NCBI GenBank assembly: GCA_947652605.1 | Contig: OX393576.1 | Span: 51,312,966 to 51,376,965, forward strand | Length of the DNA: 64,000 nucleotides | Direction of reading: 5' to 3' | Source: Elmis aenea | Taxonomy: Eukaryota > Arthropoda > Insecta > Coleoptera > Elmidae | Shown: piece by piece, positions 12,501-25,179 of the stretch | Layout: the number at the start of each line of letters is the position of its first letter | Position numbering within the stretch: the first letter of the stretch is position 1 | Position numbers and translations under genes: made by a program | The notes under the pieces: generated by a model | What the model was told of the DNA's origin: nothing | Database searches by the model: none | Seen by the model: the letters and a program-made list of their open reading frames with translations, nothing else

Positions 12501-13408
12501 AGGAGTTTCTTGGAAGTGATCCCAAACCCACTCAGGACTTTTAGGCCTGAAAACAATCATTTGATTTTATAAGGTAATATATTCAGTCTTTTGACTTACA
12601 TCTCTTCGGTTCTTAGCAACGGCATGTTAGACAAAGCAGTCATTTGTTTAGTTCTTGCTATGCTAATTTGGAAAGGTACTTTATACGCTGGTTCATCAAA
12701 ACAAGGAAATACTCGTCTTGCAAGATTTGGACGCATATGTGTTGCTACAAACCACTTCTTTTTTCCGGAAGTTGCGTCAACGTAGCTTCCTCTAAATAAA
12801 CCTTCGCTGGATTCGTTTGCTAGTTTTCCTGAAAACGTTATGTCCACTTCGCACTGCGTTCCCCTGTTTAATGATTTTTCCAGGTGGATAACGTATAAAG
12901 GCTTCTTTGGAAGATTTTCTGTTCTTACGATTTTTATAGTGGTAGGTGGTAAAGGAGTGGACGACATCTTTTCCCTATAAATAAATTAAAAATTAAAATA
13001 TAAAATGAAAAAAAAACAGATTCAGTTCTTACGTTTCATCGTCAGAGGTGTATTGCGTCACTACAACTTCCGAATGTGAGATTTGAAGATCTTGATGTGC
13101 GTGAAGGGTAATTTTGTCAGTTGCTTCTTGCCATGTCATGTTCATGCGAACCCGTCCCTTAAAATGACCTTCTCCAGGAAAGGGATGAAGTTCTAAGTTG
13201 TAACTATTTGGTGTCACTTCTCGTGGAAGACGGGTGTCTGATATTAAAGTGTGTGCAGCTATCAAATCTATACTTCTCCTTTGGAGAGCATCAGTCTAAA
13301 ATAAATAGCAACTTCAAAAAATGTCGTCAAATCTAAAACCTTTTTTCTACTCACCTGATAAATGGAAGAAAAAAGGAAAATTCCAAGTACTAAAGTTTTG
13401 AGTAACAT
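598..13408 (-). CDS. Gene A: secreted aminopeptidase N-like protein, predicted catalytically dead (3' end outside window)
   Basis: Twelve exons join in frame (coding 5' to 3'): 13355-13408, 13033-13295, 12600-12974, 12413-12546, 12162-12357, 11959-12109, 9948-10159, 9712-9895, 4741-4942, 2382-2662, 1824-2023, 598-912. All have GT/AG borders and give 855 residues up to the edge. It starts with a signal peptide (MLLKTLVLGIFLFSSIYQ), then the M1 N-terminal beta domain with the family mark [10 protein letters not shown]. The active site is lost. GAMEN is RPSDS (about residues 330-334). HEXXH is HELVY (355-359), with the second zinc His now Tyr. The third ligand Glu of the NEG motif is Asn (INNALARY). 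The region of the catalytic Tyr reads SGSTKTEL. The ERAP1-like C-terminal helical domain follows and is cut by the window. No stop or frameshift interrupts it, so I infer a non-catalytic but maintained protein rather than a pseudogene. Confidence 0.88.
1322..1743. repeat. GC-rich minisatellite bounded by a 66-base direct repeat, in a gene A intron
   Basis: Units with the core CTCGCGCTTCGCGCTCGTCGA, spaced about 60-75 bases with AATTCTCTTTTAT spacers, recur from 1388 to 1670. The array is bracketed by two nearly identical 66-base segments (1322-1388 and 1678-1743, both beginning CATCCGTAATAAAAACTATA). It lies in the intron between the 1824-2023 and 598-912 exons. Confidence 0.75.
2663..4740. 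other. Gene A intron, AT-rich, no gene seen
   Basis: Two kilobases between the 4741-4942 and 2382-2662 exons. I see no coding. A patch near 3895-3945 with GGTTGAAAACCACTGG resembles a hAT transposon end, but no partner end was found. Confidence 0.5.
6755..8067 (+). pseudogene. IS630/Tc1-like DDE transposase, frameshifted
   Basis: The N-terminal part (6755-7276) is 173 residues of a probable helix-turn-helix region (SRSTLWRTLIENGFKYQ). After a frame change near 7276 the catalytic core continues: CYLDETWYDTND with the first Asp, then VMHNASYHSR, where family members have VMDNASYHS, so the second Asp is Asn. The LPPYHC block at about 7800 breaks, and IELICGQLK resumes in another frame from about 7826. 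Two frameshifts plus the Asp to Asn change make it inactive. It lies inside the 34-base TIRs at 5963 and 8698. Confidence 0.8.
8478..8698. repeat. Tandem duplication of the transposon right end
   Basis: Two about 100-base units (8478-8577 and 8584-8696) both begin GGGCGAGCCACCACAAGCC and end GGCCGTGGGACACC. The internal unit therefore contains a 30-base copy of the terminal repeat at 8547-8576, short of the real end. Confidence 0.85.
10514..11365. mobile_element. Foldback element (outer member of a nested pair)
   Basis: The left end is CAGGGTGTCCCACAAGGTAT. The right end is the complement of CAGGGTTTCCCAAAAGGTAT. TA lies outside both. It is in the gene A intron between the 11959-12109 and 9948-10159 exons and contains the element at 10600-11245. 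Confidence 0.65.
10600..11245. mobile_element. Foldback element inserted inside another foldback element
   Basis: The left arm is CAGGGTGTTCCAGTTATAGTGAACAG followed by GATCTCGTAAACGGTAAGAG. The right arm (about 11150-11240) is its complement, with a slightly decayed tip. It is the same family as 25180-25603 and 269-426. Confidence 0.7.
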
Positions 13409-15080
13409 TTTTAGAACTGCAATAAAAAATAAAATCGTATTATAGGCTCATGAAAGAACAACCCGAAATATGGTTCAATGGAAAACGTATAGTCGTTTTG
13501 TATTCGAACGATACTATTTTTCTGTAAGTAATCACGGAGATCTCGATTATCATTAGAGACAGAAGATGGTTATTAATCAGATTAAGTTGCTTAACCTTTT
13601 GGTATTATGAAATACAAATTGATTACCGAAAAACACAAAACTAAACCAGCTTAGACAAAAATTTAAAGCAAAACATAAACTTGCCAAGAGATTTTTATTA
13701 AAATTATGAGAAATTGCACATAAAAAGTTATCGCGAAAAAATTTTGAAACATAGGAATTGGTTTAAATATTATTTTTCATAAAATAAAACAACTTTACCC
13801 TTTCTAAACCTCTAATTCTCTTTAAATACCTAATTTGGACAGTAATCCAAATAACACAATAGGTTCTTAAGATGTGAATAAGCCTACATTCTTGAATTTT
13901 TATGTTAACAACGTGTAAAATACATTTGTATTTTAATTATTTTTTTAAATAAAATGCTACAACTAGTATGGATTATTATTTGAGTCTAACCTGTCTTGAC
14001 TTTTTGTTTTACATAAAAATTATTTTCTTGACTTAACGTTGTGTTCAACTTATATATTTTGGACATTGATTCTTATTCAAAGAAAAATATATTTAAAATA
14101 TTACTTAATGTCTTTTTAGTTATTGTTAAGCATGTTCCTATTATCGTTTTCGCAGTATCGCTGCAAGGAAAAGTCTAAGTAAATGTTAGCCAATAAATGT
14201 GTTATTTAATTTTTTTTTAAAAATACAGTTCCATTGCAGCATTTGTGATACTGGATATTTGGAATTGATAGTTAAGAACGTATTGAATATTATGCCGTAA
14301 ACTTTTAAAAATTATTGTATAGAGGAGAAAATAGCACAATAACTTTATATATACCATACAACATAAATTAGTTTCCCAATTATGGTATTACACAAACATG
14401 CCCTATAAATTTTGAAAATGTTAAACGAAAGTGCGGGTTTATGATGACACCTAAAATGTTCATTGTTCATAAATAATTTATTTCAGTGATTTTCAAGAGA
14501 CAGTGAGGTTTTACTTGCCTGAAATTGCTTCAACCGATAATACATCGATGTATTGGCAAATGATTAGTACAAAGAAAAACTAAATACAAAAATAAAAATT
14601 AAAAATAATAATTTAGAAAAATACATTTCAAAGATTTTGTTGGGATGAGCGATTAAAATACATCAAATTATATTTTCTTGAAGGGGATATTTCAACTTTT
14701 GTCTTAAAAAACATTGCACACTCAATTTTTAACTTAACAGTTTTGAATATGTTTATAAATCAAACATTTGTGGATTCAAATTTAATGATAATGGCACCAC
14801 ATTGCTTTATAATCTAACTGCAATGAAATTGGAGAAGACAGTGTTGGAAATTTATCAAAGGTTAAAAAACATAACTGTAGGAAAATTGCACCAAGTTCAG
14901 TATCTAATTAACAACTTAGCTTTATATTAATTTAATAAAGTCTAGGAACCATTAAAAAATATGGCGGAAAATTCTTTTTTCCAAATTAGATTAATAAATA
15001 GTTTTTGTTTAATTTTGTCTGCCTGCAAAAACAACAAATTTAAACACCTTGGTAACTTGTACCACATGAGTTTTATAAGG
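13409..15080. other. 5' flank of gene A; no gene or clear repeat seen
   Basis: AT-rich sequence upstream of the gene A start codon (minus-strand ATG at 13408-13406). The promoter should lie here, but I cannot point to a convincing initiator or TATA box in sequence of this composition. Confidence 0.4.
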
Positions 15081-15089
15081 TTTTACACT

Positions 15090-15594
15090 TTGTTTTTTTT
15101 TTGTTTCCACAGCCTAATATGATTTTCTTAGAAAAAAAAAACTAAAAAACCTTCATAACTTGCGTATTATTGAAAATAAATACATCGACCCTTATAAATT
15201 TGGAATGAAAAAAAAATAAGGAATTTAAATAGGTCATAGCCAACTACCTATCGTTCCAATTTAAAAAAAGGTAAGTTTGTGTTATAACTTTTTAACGGCG
15301 AGTGTAAAATTTTTTTTTTAGTGTAATCAAATTAAACATAAAAATATCTAAAACTAATCTTCATAAATATTTTCGATATTTACAACAATAACGGAGATAT
15401 GACATATTATTAATGACAAAAAAACACTTCTTATTCAATGACTAGAAAACCGGAAATGATAGAATATTTTTGAAAACGGTTCTGAGTTTGTCTCAAAAAC
15501 TGCACATTTTTGGTAATTTAACCGTTTCTCTATCTTAAATATTAACCGAGATACCCATGCAATCCCATCGAATTTGGACCACCCTGTACATAGT
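15090..15594. mobile_element. Diverged mariner-derived repeat ending GAATTTGGACCACCCTGTA
   Basis: The right end matches those of the elements at 18203-18628 and 51890-52296 (ACCGAGATACCC then GAATTTGG..CACCCTGTA). The internal CATAGCCAACTA also matches CATGGCCAACTA at about 18312. The left boundary is uncertain. Confidence 0.4.
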
Positions 15595-16207
15595 ACTTTG
15601 CCATGCAAAGTTAAATAGTTGCAAATATTGTCTCCTCTGATTATTTTACGACAAAAGTGTAAATACAAAAGTTGTTCAGAATCAAAAGCTACGTAAAACT
15701 TTTTATTTGCATTATTAATTTGGTAAGCACATCCGCTTTCTTAGGGAAAAAAATATCGCGGTAGTCCAGTTTCTTTTTATAGTTTTACCTATACGGATTT
15801 TATTAAACTTAACATGCATCGTAAACTAAGGGTCCCTATAGCAGAATCATCCTCGGAATTGGAATTTCAGACGCTCGAAGTAGTGCAGTGTTGCCAAAAT
15901 AAAGAACAACGTAATTTTATGAAATTTGAAAAATATGCGTTTTAAATTTTTTAATGTCTAGAACTTATAACTTTCTTGTTTATTATCGTATTTTGGCATT
16001 TTATTTATATGCTCTCTTCGATCGAGCATTTATAACAACTGTCAAATAAGTTTAGGCGCGTCCTTGCAAATTTTGGAAAGCGCGTGCGTAAAATATCAAA
16101 TGGGTGAAAACTTTTTATTTTATGAACAGGTCACTTCTATGTTGATACGAAATTGCAACGGAATATTAACGAAGTTTTTGCAACCAACATCTCAGATATC
16201 CCTAAAG

Positions 16208-16324
16208 CCGCCATTTCCTAGCAGCAGGTATTTTGCGCGGCGTAGAACGTAGTAATGCCTCGACCATTTGACGCACTACTACGTTTTACGCTGCGCAAAA
16301 TACCTGCTGCTAGGAAAACGCGGC
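16208..16324. repeat. Near-perfect palindrome
   Basis: Arms at 16208-16254 and 16275-16324 are inverted copies (CCTAGCAGCAGGTATTTTGC and its complement), with a loop of about 20 bases. This could form a cruciform or be a tiny foldback MITE. Confidence 0.75.
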
Positions 16325-16329
16325 TTAAC

Positions 16330-17920
16330 GGTTTAAGATTAAGATACATGTTCTTTTAAATAATTGTATTTGTAGCGTCCTAACGTGTAAACTTTTTTTA
16401 ACAGCTATTTTCCCAAGAATAATGCCAAAAGTACTTTTAAAATTAGATCACAAAAAACTTACCTTTCTGCAAGATGTAATAGCGCTTATTCATAAAAATT
16501 TCAAATAATAGTACAATATTGAAAAGTTCTTTTAAAAATTTAAAATACCGAGATATTTTTTAGGTTTTTCCAAAGGAAGCGGTAATGCTAACCAAATTTA
16601 AAATGCAAGTGAAGAATCTCACTTATTTTTTGATTCTAATTACCTTTTATGTTTACATTGTTGTCCTTAAATAATCAGGGGAGCCAATATTTGCAGCTTA
16701 ATTATTTTGAATGGTCTTATGTACGATAGTATCTATGGATTTTGGAGTAATTATGTTCGTAGCTGTAATATTCTTATTAACGAAGTTTGTATTTGTGACA
16801 GTTATTGTATTTTTTTTTAAATTAGTGATAACTCATCAATTATTTGTGTACATTTAATCCAAAAAAAAAAATTCTTTGCTATTTTGTAACATCCTAGGAA
16901 TACATTGGTTGTCTGCTTTAACTAATTTTTTTTTTTTAAATATTATGAGTGAGTTAAAATAAGCCTTCTTGTCTTTTTCTTAGTCTTTAAGAATATGCAA
17001 GGATTCGTATCCTTCGTCTTTTCTGTAATAGCTGATGAAAATACCGACTGCTATAAGTGCAATTTGATTTTAGTTAAGTGAAGACTAAACCGATGAATAA
17101 TTTGTTGATAAGTAGTCGTCACAATGCACAATGATTTATTTTATTTAAAATAAAATCTTACCCAAATTTAAAGCACTAACATCACCAAGAATAACTTATA
17201 CACTGGCCCTCTTGTTCCTGTAAAGTAAAATTGCACGACTATGCTTTTAATTTAGAATTGTAAAGTTATTATTTCTTTTACGTAGAGTGTTGTTATTAGC
17301 ATAACTTATACAATCTACACAGTATCTTTCTCATTCCATGCTATATAGATGATCTACTCTAACATATGCAAAATTTGAGTGCATTATTTAAGTCTCATAT
17401 AGCGAAGCTCTATTATGTAGTTAAAGTAATAGGTAAATTACTGCTAAATTAGTTGCTACCGGCTTTAGACTGATAAACAACCTGTTACATTCGTCACTAA
17501 AAAATGATTTATATTAAGATTGGCAGCGAATGTTAGTCTGAATAAACGTAATATAATTTTGATATGAAAATTCATTACAACGAAGAATTTATTAATATAT
17601 TTAAAATCCAAACAGAAAACACTCATCTAACATTATTTGACATTATGATAAACTTTAAATTTGGATAAGCTTACTAAACCCTCTTATTGTGCTTCAGGTC
17701 TACCCATATGACCCACTAAACATTTAAGTAGCCCCAAAAATAAATAAAATGAATCACAAGTGCAATAGAAATAACTACAAGTCTACTAGAAGTATTTTTT
17801 ATTACAATGAAGCGAAAGGCACAATTGATTGCTTGTTTTTACTTGTATATACCTATACTTGTCGAAGACAAACAAAGCGATGTTAGTTTATACCTTAATA
17901 ATCTACTGAAAAATAAATCC
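16330..17920. other. Intergenic, nothing recognised
   Basis: AT-rich, short ORFs only, no domain and no obvious inverted repeat found by eye. Confidence 0.4.
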
Positions 17921-17936
17921 TAATTTATGTTGTAGA

Positions 17937-18060
17937 CTTCCGCGGCCAATGTCTATTATATAGTTTGCTTTCGGGTTCGAACCGCTTTGAAAGTATTCTT
18001 ATGCCCGACGTTTCGTCCCCTTTTGTAGGCGACATCTTCAAGGTTTTAAACATTAAAAAC
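17937..18060. repeat. Possible SINE-like fragment with a tRNA B-box-like motif
   Basis: GGGTTCGAACCGC at about 17973 resembles a Pol III B box, in a GC-richer patch ending GCGACATCTTCAAGG. No A box or tail was confirmed. Confidence 0.2.
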
Positions 18061-18202
18061 TTAAAACTACTAAAAGAATTAACTCTGAAGATGTTCCTTA
18101 CAAAAAAACACGAAATGTGGGGCATAAGAATTTCTCGTTGAACAATTTAATTTAAGGAAAGGATTAAAAAGAAAAACATGTATCTCTCAAGAAGTAATTA
18201 GA

Positions 18203-18628
18203 CCGATCGAATTTTCACGAAATTGGCTATATCTCGGTTATATTTTGCAAGAAATATATAAAACGATATATTTTTGTAAAGCTAAAAAAATACTCTTTCA
18301 CATAAAGTCATGGCCAACTAGGGTTTCCATTAAAAAAACTCCATATCTCCAAAGTCAAGATGACTTAAAAAAATGTACTTTTATTTTTCAATTAAGCATT
18401 AAAATCTGTATAAGAAACCTATATAGTATTTTGTTCTAATTTAATAAATAGAGAAGTTATAGCAAAATTTCAAAAATGATGAAATTTCAATTTTCGTCTG
18501 TAGTGCCAAAATGGAATCCGATAGAAAACATCTGATTGGATAGGCGTTATTTTCTCAAAAATCAGATTTTCGCTAGCTATTACGGTAACCGAGATACCCC
18601 GTAAAACATTCGAATTTGGTCCACCCTG
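18203..18628. mobile_element. Mariner-derived repeat, second copy at 51890-52296
   Basis: It runs from CGATCGAA..AAATTGGCTATATCTCGGTTA to ACCGAGATACCCCGTAAAAC and CCACCCTGTA. The copy at 51890-52296 is colinear throughout, including the CGTCTGTAGTGC core, at lower identity. Confidence 0.65.
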
Positions 18629-18629
18629 T

Positions 18630-20190
18630 ATGTATGTCAATTATCCAGTAATGAACACTTCCAGGTTGACCAATTTTTAATTTGGACAGTTTCATATCCA
18701 GTTATGGACATGCATTACTAAAAACTAAATAAATTATACAATAAGAATAATTTGTAACTATTTATTACATATACATATAATTTTTGACTTTAGGTTTAAA
18801 GGTGGGCATACACGCTAAGGTGCAATCCGGAAGGCAAACTGCATCGTTAACACTAAATTAATTTTAACGCTTCATAATAGGAATTGCTATATCCGTTTAT
18901 GGCGTTACAATTCTTACACCAAAATTCTTCATCAATTCATCAATATTTAGTTTTTTAGTATATTTTTTATTAGTACATACTTTATGTGCTTTGTTTTGAC
19001 AGGATATGCATTGGAACCACTTTGCTTTTCTTTCCAAAAAGTGTTGATCTCTTCAAATCACGTTACATTTGAAGCGCAACAAATTAAATAAAAAGTATCT
19101 AATGCAATCAGCAAAAAAATTACACTTTATCAACTAGACTAAACTGGCTTAACAACAACCACTACAAAACACACTTTTGTTCGGGTTAACTATCATTGAT
19201 GCGAATTTTTTTGCAAACCAAATGTTTTAAGTAAATCACACGAGAGCAAATATTGTTGTACAGATGTGCAGTATTCTAGAAGTGTCAATAATTAAAGAGA
19301 TAGAAAATGTCTTAAATTCTTACTATTGCAATTTGAAATCTCAAGTTTCCAAAACTGGGTACATGGTACATGTCCACGACTGGTGTCATTATCCTACCTA
19401 GTTTTTTATTAATTGTTTTTTTTAAATATTTTAATTATAAAATTATGGTGACAGTCAATACTTTTAACAAATTCATTATAAACACAATTTTTTAAGTTTA
19501 CAATAAACCAAATGTTGTTTGGGTGTGTACTTATATGGCTGTATGTAACACTAGTAACATAATGGTTAAATGGGTAGCATACACATATTTCAAATGGTTA
19601 TAAAATGCCATGTTTTTACATTTTAGCGCGCATATTATTTTTTACAGCAATTTCATAGGTACCTACGCTAAAATAATTAAATTAAAATTCATTTTTGTTG
19701 CGATTCATTCTAAATTATACACAAAAATAGTGACAATAGGAATTATAATTTAAAAAAATATTAAACAGCAAAAAATCATTTGTTTCTATATAATATTGAT
19801 TTTTCAACTGTTACACGATATTATTGGTTATTATCTAAGATAAATATGTAAAAATACCATCAGTAATAAACCTTAATATTCACTCCACCCACAACTAACT
19901 GTAGATTTCAGTAAAAAAAAAAACTATATTCTATTATATTTTTGTTGTTAGTAGGTATTTAAAATTATTACTCTATAATTTTTAGTCGGTAGTTGTTTTT
20001 CGGTTACATCACGTATGCTATGAATTTTATGGTAAACCAAAAACTATGAGCTTGCTTTTTATGGTGCAAATAGTAATATTTTGTACTAAATAAAAGATCT
20101 TGTCTTTTCATTACTTACGTATAAAGCAAAGAAAGTTCTTTGAACAGAGAATAAACAGTGCATTAATAATTAATAATTAATAAACATATA
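18630..20190. other. Intergenic, nothing recognised
   Basis: AT-rich. No coding or repeat structure is evident by eye. Confidence 0.35.
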
Positions 20191-20815
20191 CAGGGTGTGT
20201 AAAAATTGGCGGAAGCGCTACAGGTGGCTTTGTTCTTCGTAAAATTCTAAGTCGAAAATCTTAATACGAAAATGTTGTACCATGCTTGCTGTGTCTGCAA
20301 GAGGTCCTCAAAGTTTTGACATTTAGTCCTTTAATAAGCGTCATTATTTAATACTTGCAAATTAAAAAACTGCAATTTGGAATAAAATTAAATTTCGAAT
20401 AGTATTTTTTCCTAGATATTGTGTTCTTCCTTTCAAAAATTGGTGTTGAAAATATGTAAATCACTGATTTGAATGAAAATAATACATATGGCAACATTGT
20501 CATTAGCTGTCATCTCTGTTTTTCTCGTAATTATTTCTAGTTTGTGTTTTACGATACCCAAAAGTTTGCAGCTATGTTTACGAACTGAAGGCTTTCAGTT
20601 CGAACAAAAATTGTAAATACTTAGGTAAAAATTGCTGATAAAAAAATGCCCAAACGCAAATCAATGTATGCAATGTTGCCAATTTTTTTTTTCTTTAAAT
20701 GGTTCCTGAGGCCATAGGAAGCATGGTACAACATTTTTGTATCAAGATTTTCGACTTAGAATTTTACGAAGAACATCGTCACGTGTAGCGCTTCCGCCAA
20801 TTTATACACACCCTG
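20191..20815. mobile_element. Foldback MITE, 625 bases, TA-flanked
   Basis: CAGGGTGTGTAAAAATTGGC opens the left arm and the complement of CAGGGTGTGTATAAATTGGC closes the right arm. Arms of about 110 bases pair, including CTTCGTAAAATTCTAAGTCG. TA is present on both sides, as for Tc1/mariner targets. Confidence 0.85.
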
Positions 20816-20842
20816 TATAAAAGTCCAGCCTGACTCTGTCTC

Positions 20843-20877
<35 letters not shown>

Positions 20878-21087
20878 GTGACTGACTGACTCTGTAACGC
20901 ATGAATATAGCTACCAGTAAACTACTACGGGTTCATTTGACCGACTGAGTTGTGTCTAATGAACCGTAAATTTTTACTCACGGGTAACATAACAGTGTCT
21001 AACTTGCAGCTCACGGTATTATAAAAAGTAATAGTTTAAATTTAAGATATACAATATTCCCGACCTAGGACGGGCTAACTGCTAGTA
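20816..21087. mobile_element. Helitron-like fragment with a TCTA microsatellite
   Basis: It begins just after the foldback with a (TCTA)n run at 20841-20877. It ends ACCTAGGACGGGCTAACTG then CTAGTA. That GC hairpin plus CTAG terminus and an internal microsatellite are typical of short insect Helitrons. No replicase coding is present. Confidence 0.45.
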
Positions 21088-21089
21088 GA

Positions 21090-22528
21090 TAAATAATGAA
21101 AATGCACAATCCTTTATCCATATAAAAATAAAACAATTGTTATCTGTTCCAACAAATTGTTCTGTCTAGAACCTCCAAAGTGAAGAAAAGTAACATAATT
21201 TCTCAATGCACAAAAAAGCTTTAATTTAATAATTATTTCATGAATGTTTGAATACGATCAGTGATTAATTTTAAAAGTTTTAAATAGAAGTTTAATAAGC
21301 AATCGCACAACTGATTATTTATAAAACATATTTGTGAAAAACTAGAGCAGTTTCAAAACTCTTCATAGCTCTTCGTAAGAAGCTTTCTTAATTAAATAAT
21401 TATTTACACACATGCAGCGGTCGTGGCTACGATTGTCATTATGAACAACGTTCATCTAAAACTATATTACAGAATGGAATCATTAAAATAGGGTTTTTCA
21501 AGTTTTGTTGCAAACATAACATATCTATTGAGTTATTAAGAAACTTTTGCGTTTAAAAAAAAGATGTTGACGATAAAATCAGAAAAGCCTAGGAATGAAA
21601 GACCATATCGGTTATTAAAGGAATTATTTAATAATATGTATTTAAATCATTATAAATAAATCAATAAATGTGTAAAAAAAACTATTTGTTTAGCTCTAAG
21701 TGTATCGGCATATGTGTTTTTTTTTGTTGCCTGCTCTAGCAAGAAAAAAAATATAATAAGCTAGTTTTTCGTCTTTTGTATGAAGTTTGAAAATTATCAG
21801 TCACTGAAATATTAACTATTTAGAATTATTTACACAAATTAACTACAATTCCAAACAAGGACATAAGTTGGACCATTTGGAACGACAAATAGTTATGTTC
21901 GCGAAGCAATAAATAAGGGTGAAGTGTTCAATGGGAAGAATAGTTAAAGGGTTGCAGTTCATTGACTCAAATATACCTGCTGTTCTAAATGTTGGTCGAT
22001 GTGCCTTAGTACCAATTAATGATGCAAAATAGGAGATGTTAAAACATGTCATAAAAATTTAGCCTACTAAAATAAAATTGAAAAAAGAGAGCCCCTTTAT
22101 CTATAACTGTGACTATTGAGATCCTTCCTTTGTTAAAGCGTTTAAAGGTATTGCTTTTTATTAAAACAATTCTTAGCTAACAATTATTTTATGTAAATAA
22201 TAACTTGCTTTAAAGCACAATATGGGAAACAAAAATAAAACATGTGAACTTTATAACAATAAAATACAATAAGAATATGAATAAATTAATCCAAAAGTTG
22301 TAAAACCAGCTTAAGATGACGTTAGAAACATAAAATATACCATTTTGTTTAGTACACTGACTAAATTCAATAAATCAAAGTACAGAACAGAAAACTAGGC
22401 CCTCTCTTTAATCTTTAATATTTTGTTATGAAGAAAGTGTTGCAAGTAAATGACACATTTTAACCATAAATACATTTATACATTAATACTGATTTAGAGG
22501 TTTGTTGAAATGCTAAATAACAAATAAG
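21090..22528. other. Intergenic, nothing recognised
   Basis: AT-rich. Short open frames show no domain. Confidence 0.35.
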
Positions 22529-22950
22529 CACTAAACACCAAATTGATACGATCCGATAAAGCCGCGAAGTGAGCGTTAAGTACGATTTTTGAAGTATCTC
22601 CCAAACTACTGCACATAAAACTATTTCTTGAAGCACAAGAAAGCACTAAATAAGCACTAAATTCTCTATCAAATTAAATGTGATCTGAAAAATTCGCAAA
22701 ACAAGCGTGAAGTTGGCGCCAAATTACGATTTCTGAAATATCTCCTAAACCAAAGTAGTTATCAAGTTAATTCTTGAAGCACAAAAAAGCACTGAATGAG
22801 CACTAAATCCTCTAGCAAATTGAATGTGATCAGAAAAATACGCAGAGCTAGTGTGAAGTTGGCGCCAAAATACGATTTTTGAAAAGTCTCCTGACCAAAG
22901 TAGTTATCAAGATAATTCGTGAAGCACAAAACGCACTAAATAAGCAATAA
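22529..22950. repeat. Three-copy tandem repeat, period about 125-146 bases
   Basis: Units start GCACTAAA at 22529, 22654 and 22800. Each contains ATGTGATC..GAAAAAT or ACGATCCGATAAA, then TACGATTT..TGAAATATCTCC, and ends GAAGCACAAGAAAGCAC or similar. Copies two and three share GTGAAGTTGGCGCCAAA. Confidence 0.8.
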
Positions 22951-25179
22951 ATCTTAGAATATATTTTGGATTTTGTGCTTCATATCGCGGAGCCAATTTC
23001 ACGGACCTCTAGTGTGGCTAATATAAGCATACGGAGCCCTTTAGGGCTTCGTCTGCTCCAGGGTAGCCCGTAGGGCTATGCTGGTGGCGCTTTTGCTAAT
23101 CAGAGAAAAAAGTAGTATTTTCATTTTTTATGACATAGTCCTAACATATTATTTTGGCTCCAATAATATTAGGGTGTTGATTCGACTGTTTTCTTTAACA
23201 GTGGTGTTTGATTTGGGTGTGGGTGTTAGTAGGTACCTGTTGGTCTATGTAAGTTTTATGCAAATTTTATATCCGAAAATACCTTTTTCTAAATCAAAAC
23301 ATGTACAAAGGGCGATTAGCTATTTTTAAACTATACTGTGAATCTCATATAAAGTGAATTATATTTACATAATAAAGAGACGGGAGTGTCGAAACTGAGC
23401 CAGTTTTTCTATAAAAGTTCTCATAATTTTTAAATGACGTATTCAACAAGACTTATCTCCGATTTAATTAATTTCTTAACCTATTAAATTTATACGCCAT
23501 ATTTCGATTGTTATCACCTTTACTAATTTCACTTTTATGCTGTTCGAACAAATTAATAACAAGTATTTGAAAATCTAAGTTTATAAATTTAGATTTTAAA
23601 TAATGTATAATATGTTTATGTTAGTAGTGTTTCAAAAATACTGCGTCAATAGGGCATGAAACATTTAACGATAAATTTAGATGTACCTAACTGCAACAAT
23701 ATAGTTTATTTCAAAAAGCAGAGTTAATGTTATGTTAAGAACGAAATAAGAGCGAATGACTTATTTAATACCTCTCGTAAACTTTTTTAGAACTCAAAAA
23801 TTACAAGAGCGTAATTACAGTAGAGGGGAGTAAATATTCATCGATATTTCATTACAATCAGGCTAGTAGTGGTTGACACAATTGAATGTTAACAGGTGTT
23901 TTTTAAGCGTCACAGGTTATTGTTAAAATAAGGTAGGTTGGAACGCTTTTATTTAACTTTTAGGCCACATACAATTTGTCCTTGCATTATACGTTCTTCG
24001 CCAATTGTCAGATAAATGGAACAAATTTTACGTTTTTATATCAACAAGCACTAATCAATATTGAATGATATAATTTCTAACGAGGAAATAGTTCGCGATA
24101 TTTACAAGAACACAAGAACACTACAAACTTAACGATTCAAAACAACTTATTAGCGCGTCGGCAATACTACTCAAAATGTATTGAAACTACGATTTTTTGT
24201 TAAAAGTTCTTTAATTGGATTATCAAACACAGTTTTTTTTTGCAAATTGCAAATCATATTTATACTATAAAATGCTGAAAAGCTAACGTTAAAATTTGTA
24301 ACACATAAAACTGCACTCCGTATATTGCTCCTACAATACATACCTTTTAAAATAATCTGAACAATAGTGCAATGCGTCAGTATAATATTGTCCAAAAATG
24401 CAATTATCTTTGTTAAGAGGTGTGAATGAAAACATGACATTCATTTACAAACATTCGTTTTATGAAAAAGTATATTTGTTGATGAAAGAAGTTGTCGATT
24501 TGTTTAATTTGTTGGTTACTGTCTGTGTATTATTTGATGTTTGAATTATCGCTTATTTAGGTACTACAAGTTTGTTGATAATTTACTTTTATTTTTCAAA
24601 TTCTGTAGACAAACAATAAGGATTAATCTTAAATGCACACAGTGTAAAATTGTTTCCATTCATACTAAAAGAACATTTACTTAAAAATATTACTGGGTTT
24701 AAGTTCTGGTATAAAAAGGTTTCAAACTAATGTTTTATACTTTAGTCATAATTGAGAAGGCTTTAAACAAGATTTTTGCATTATTTCTTTCTGTCGTTTC
24801 CCTATCTGATGACACTGTCATCGTAACTTGTTTCGAAGTTGTTTATTATGATTTATCGGTTTTTTATATACTTGATGTTTTAACTGACTTGAAAAATCAA
24901 TTTTGCAAAGAAAAGTAGGTGGTGTATTCTCTTTTCAATGGTATTGTTTTAAAATAATAAGTTTTAGTATTATTAAGTTTAATTAAAAATCACGTATCAG
25001 TAAAAAAAAAGATTAGTGAAATATTTAAATTTATACCTATTCTTAATTGAATGACTCAAAAAATTAATCATTAATCATATTATATTGATTGCAACTGTTT
25101 CATTAATGTTAAAATTATTTAAGTGATTCATTGAAATTGACAGGGTGTTAACAAAGGTCGAGCATATTTAGGGTATATA
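22951..25179. other. Intergenic; one GC-rich inverted patch, otherwise nothing
   Basis: At 23030-23080 there is GGAGCCCTTTAGGGCTTCG followed by AGCCCGTAGGGCTATGC, two small GC hairpins suggestive of a transposon end. Open frames at 23078-23329 and 24171-24440 show no domain and are probably chance. Confidence 0.35.

Noticed and set aside
598..13408. Gene A as a pseudogene
   Set aside because: All twelve visible exons are open with good splice sites; only active-site residues are changed, which fits a maintained inactive paralogue.
20841..20877. TCTA run as a possible CRISPR-like array
   Set aside because: Simple tetranucleotide microsatellite without spacers, in a eukaryotic context.
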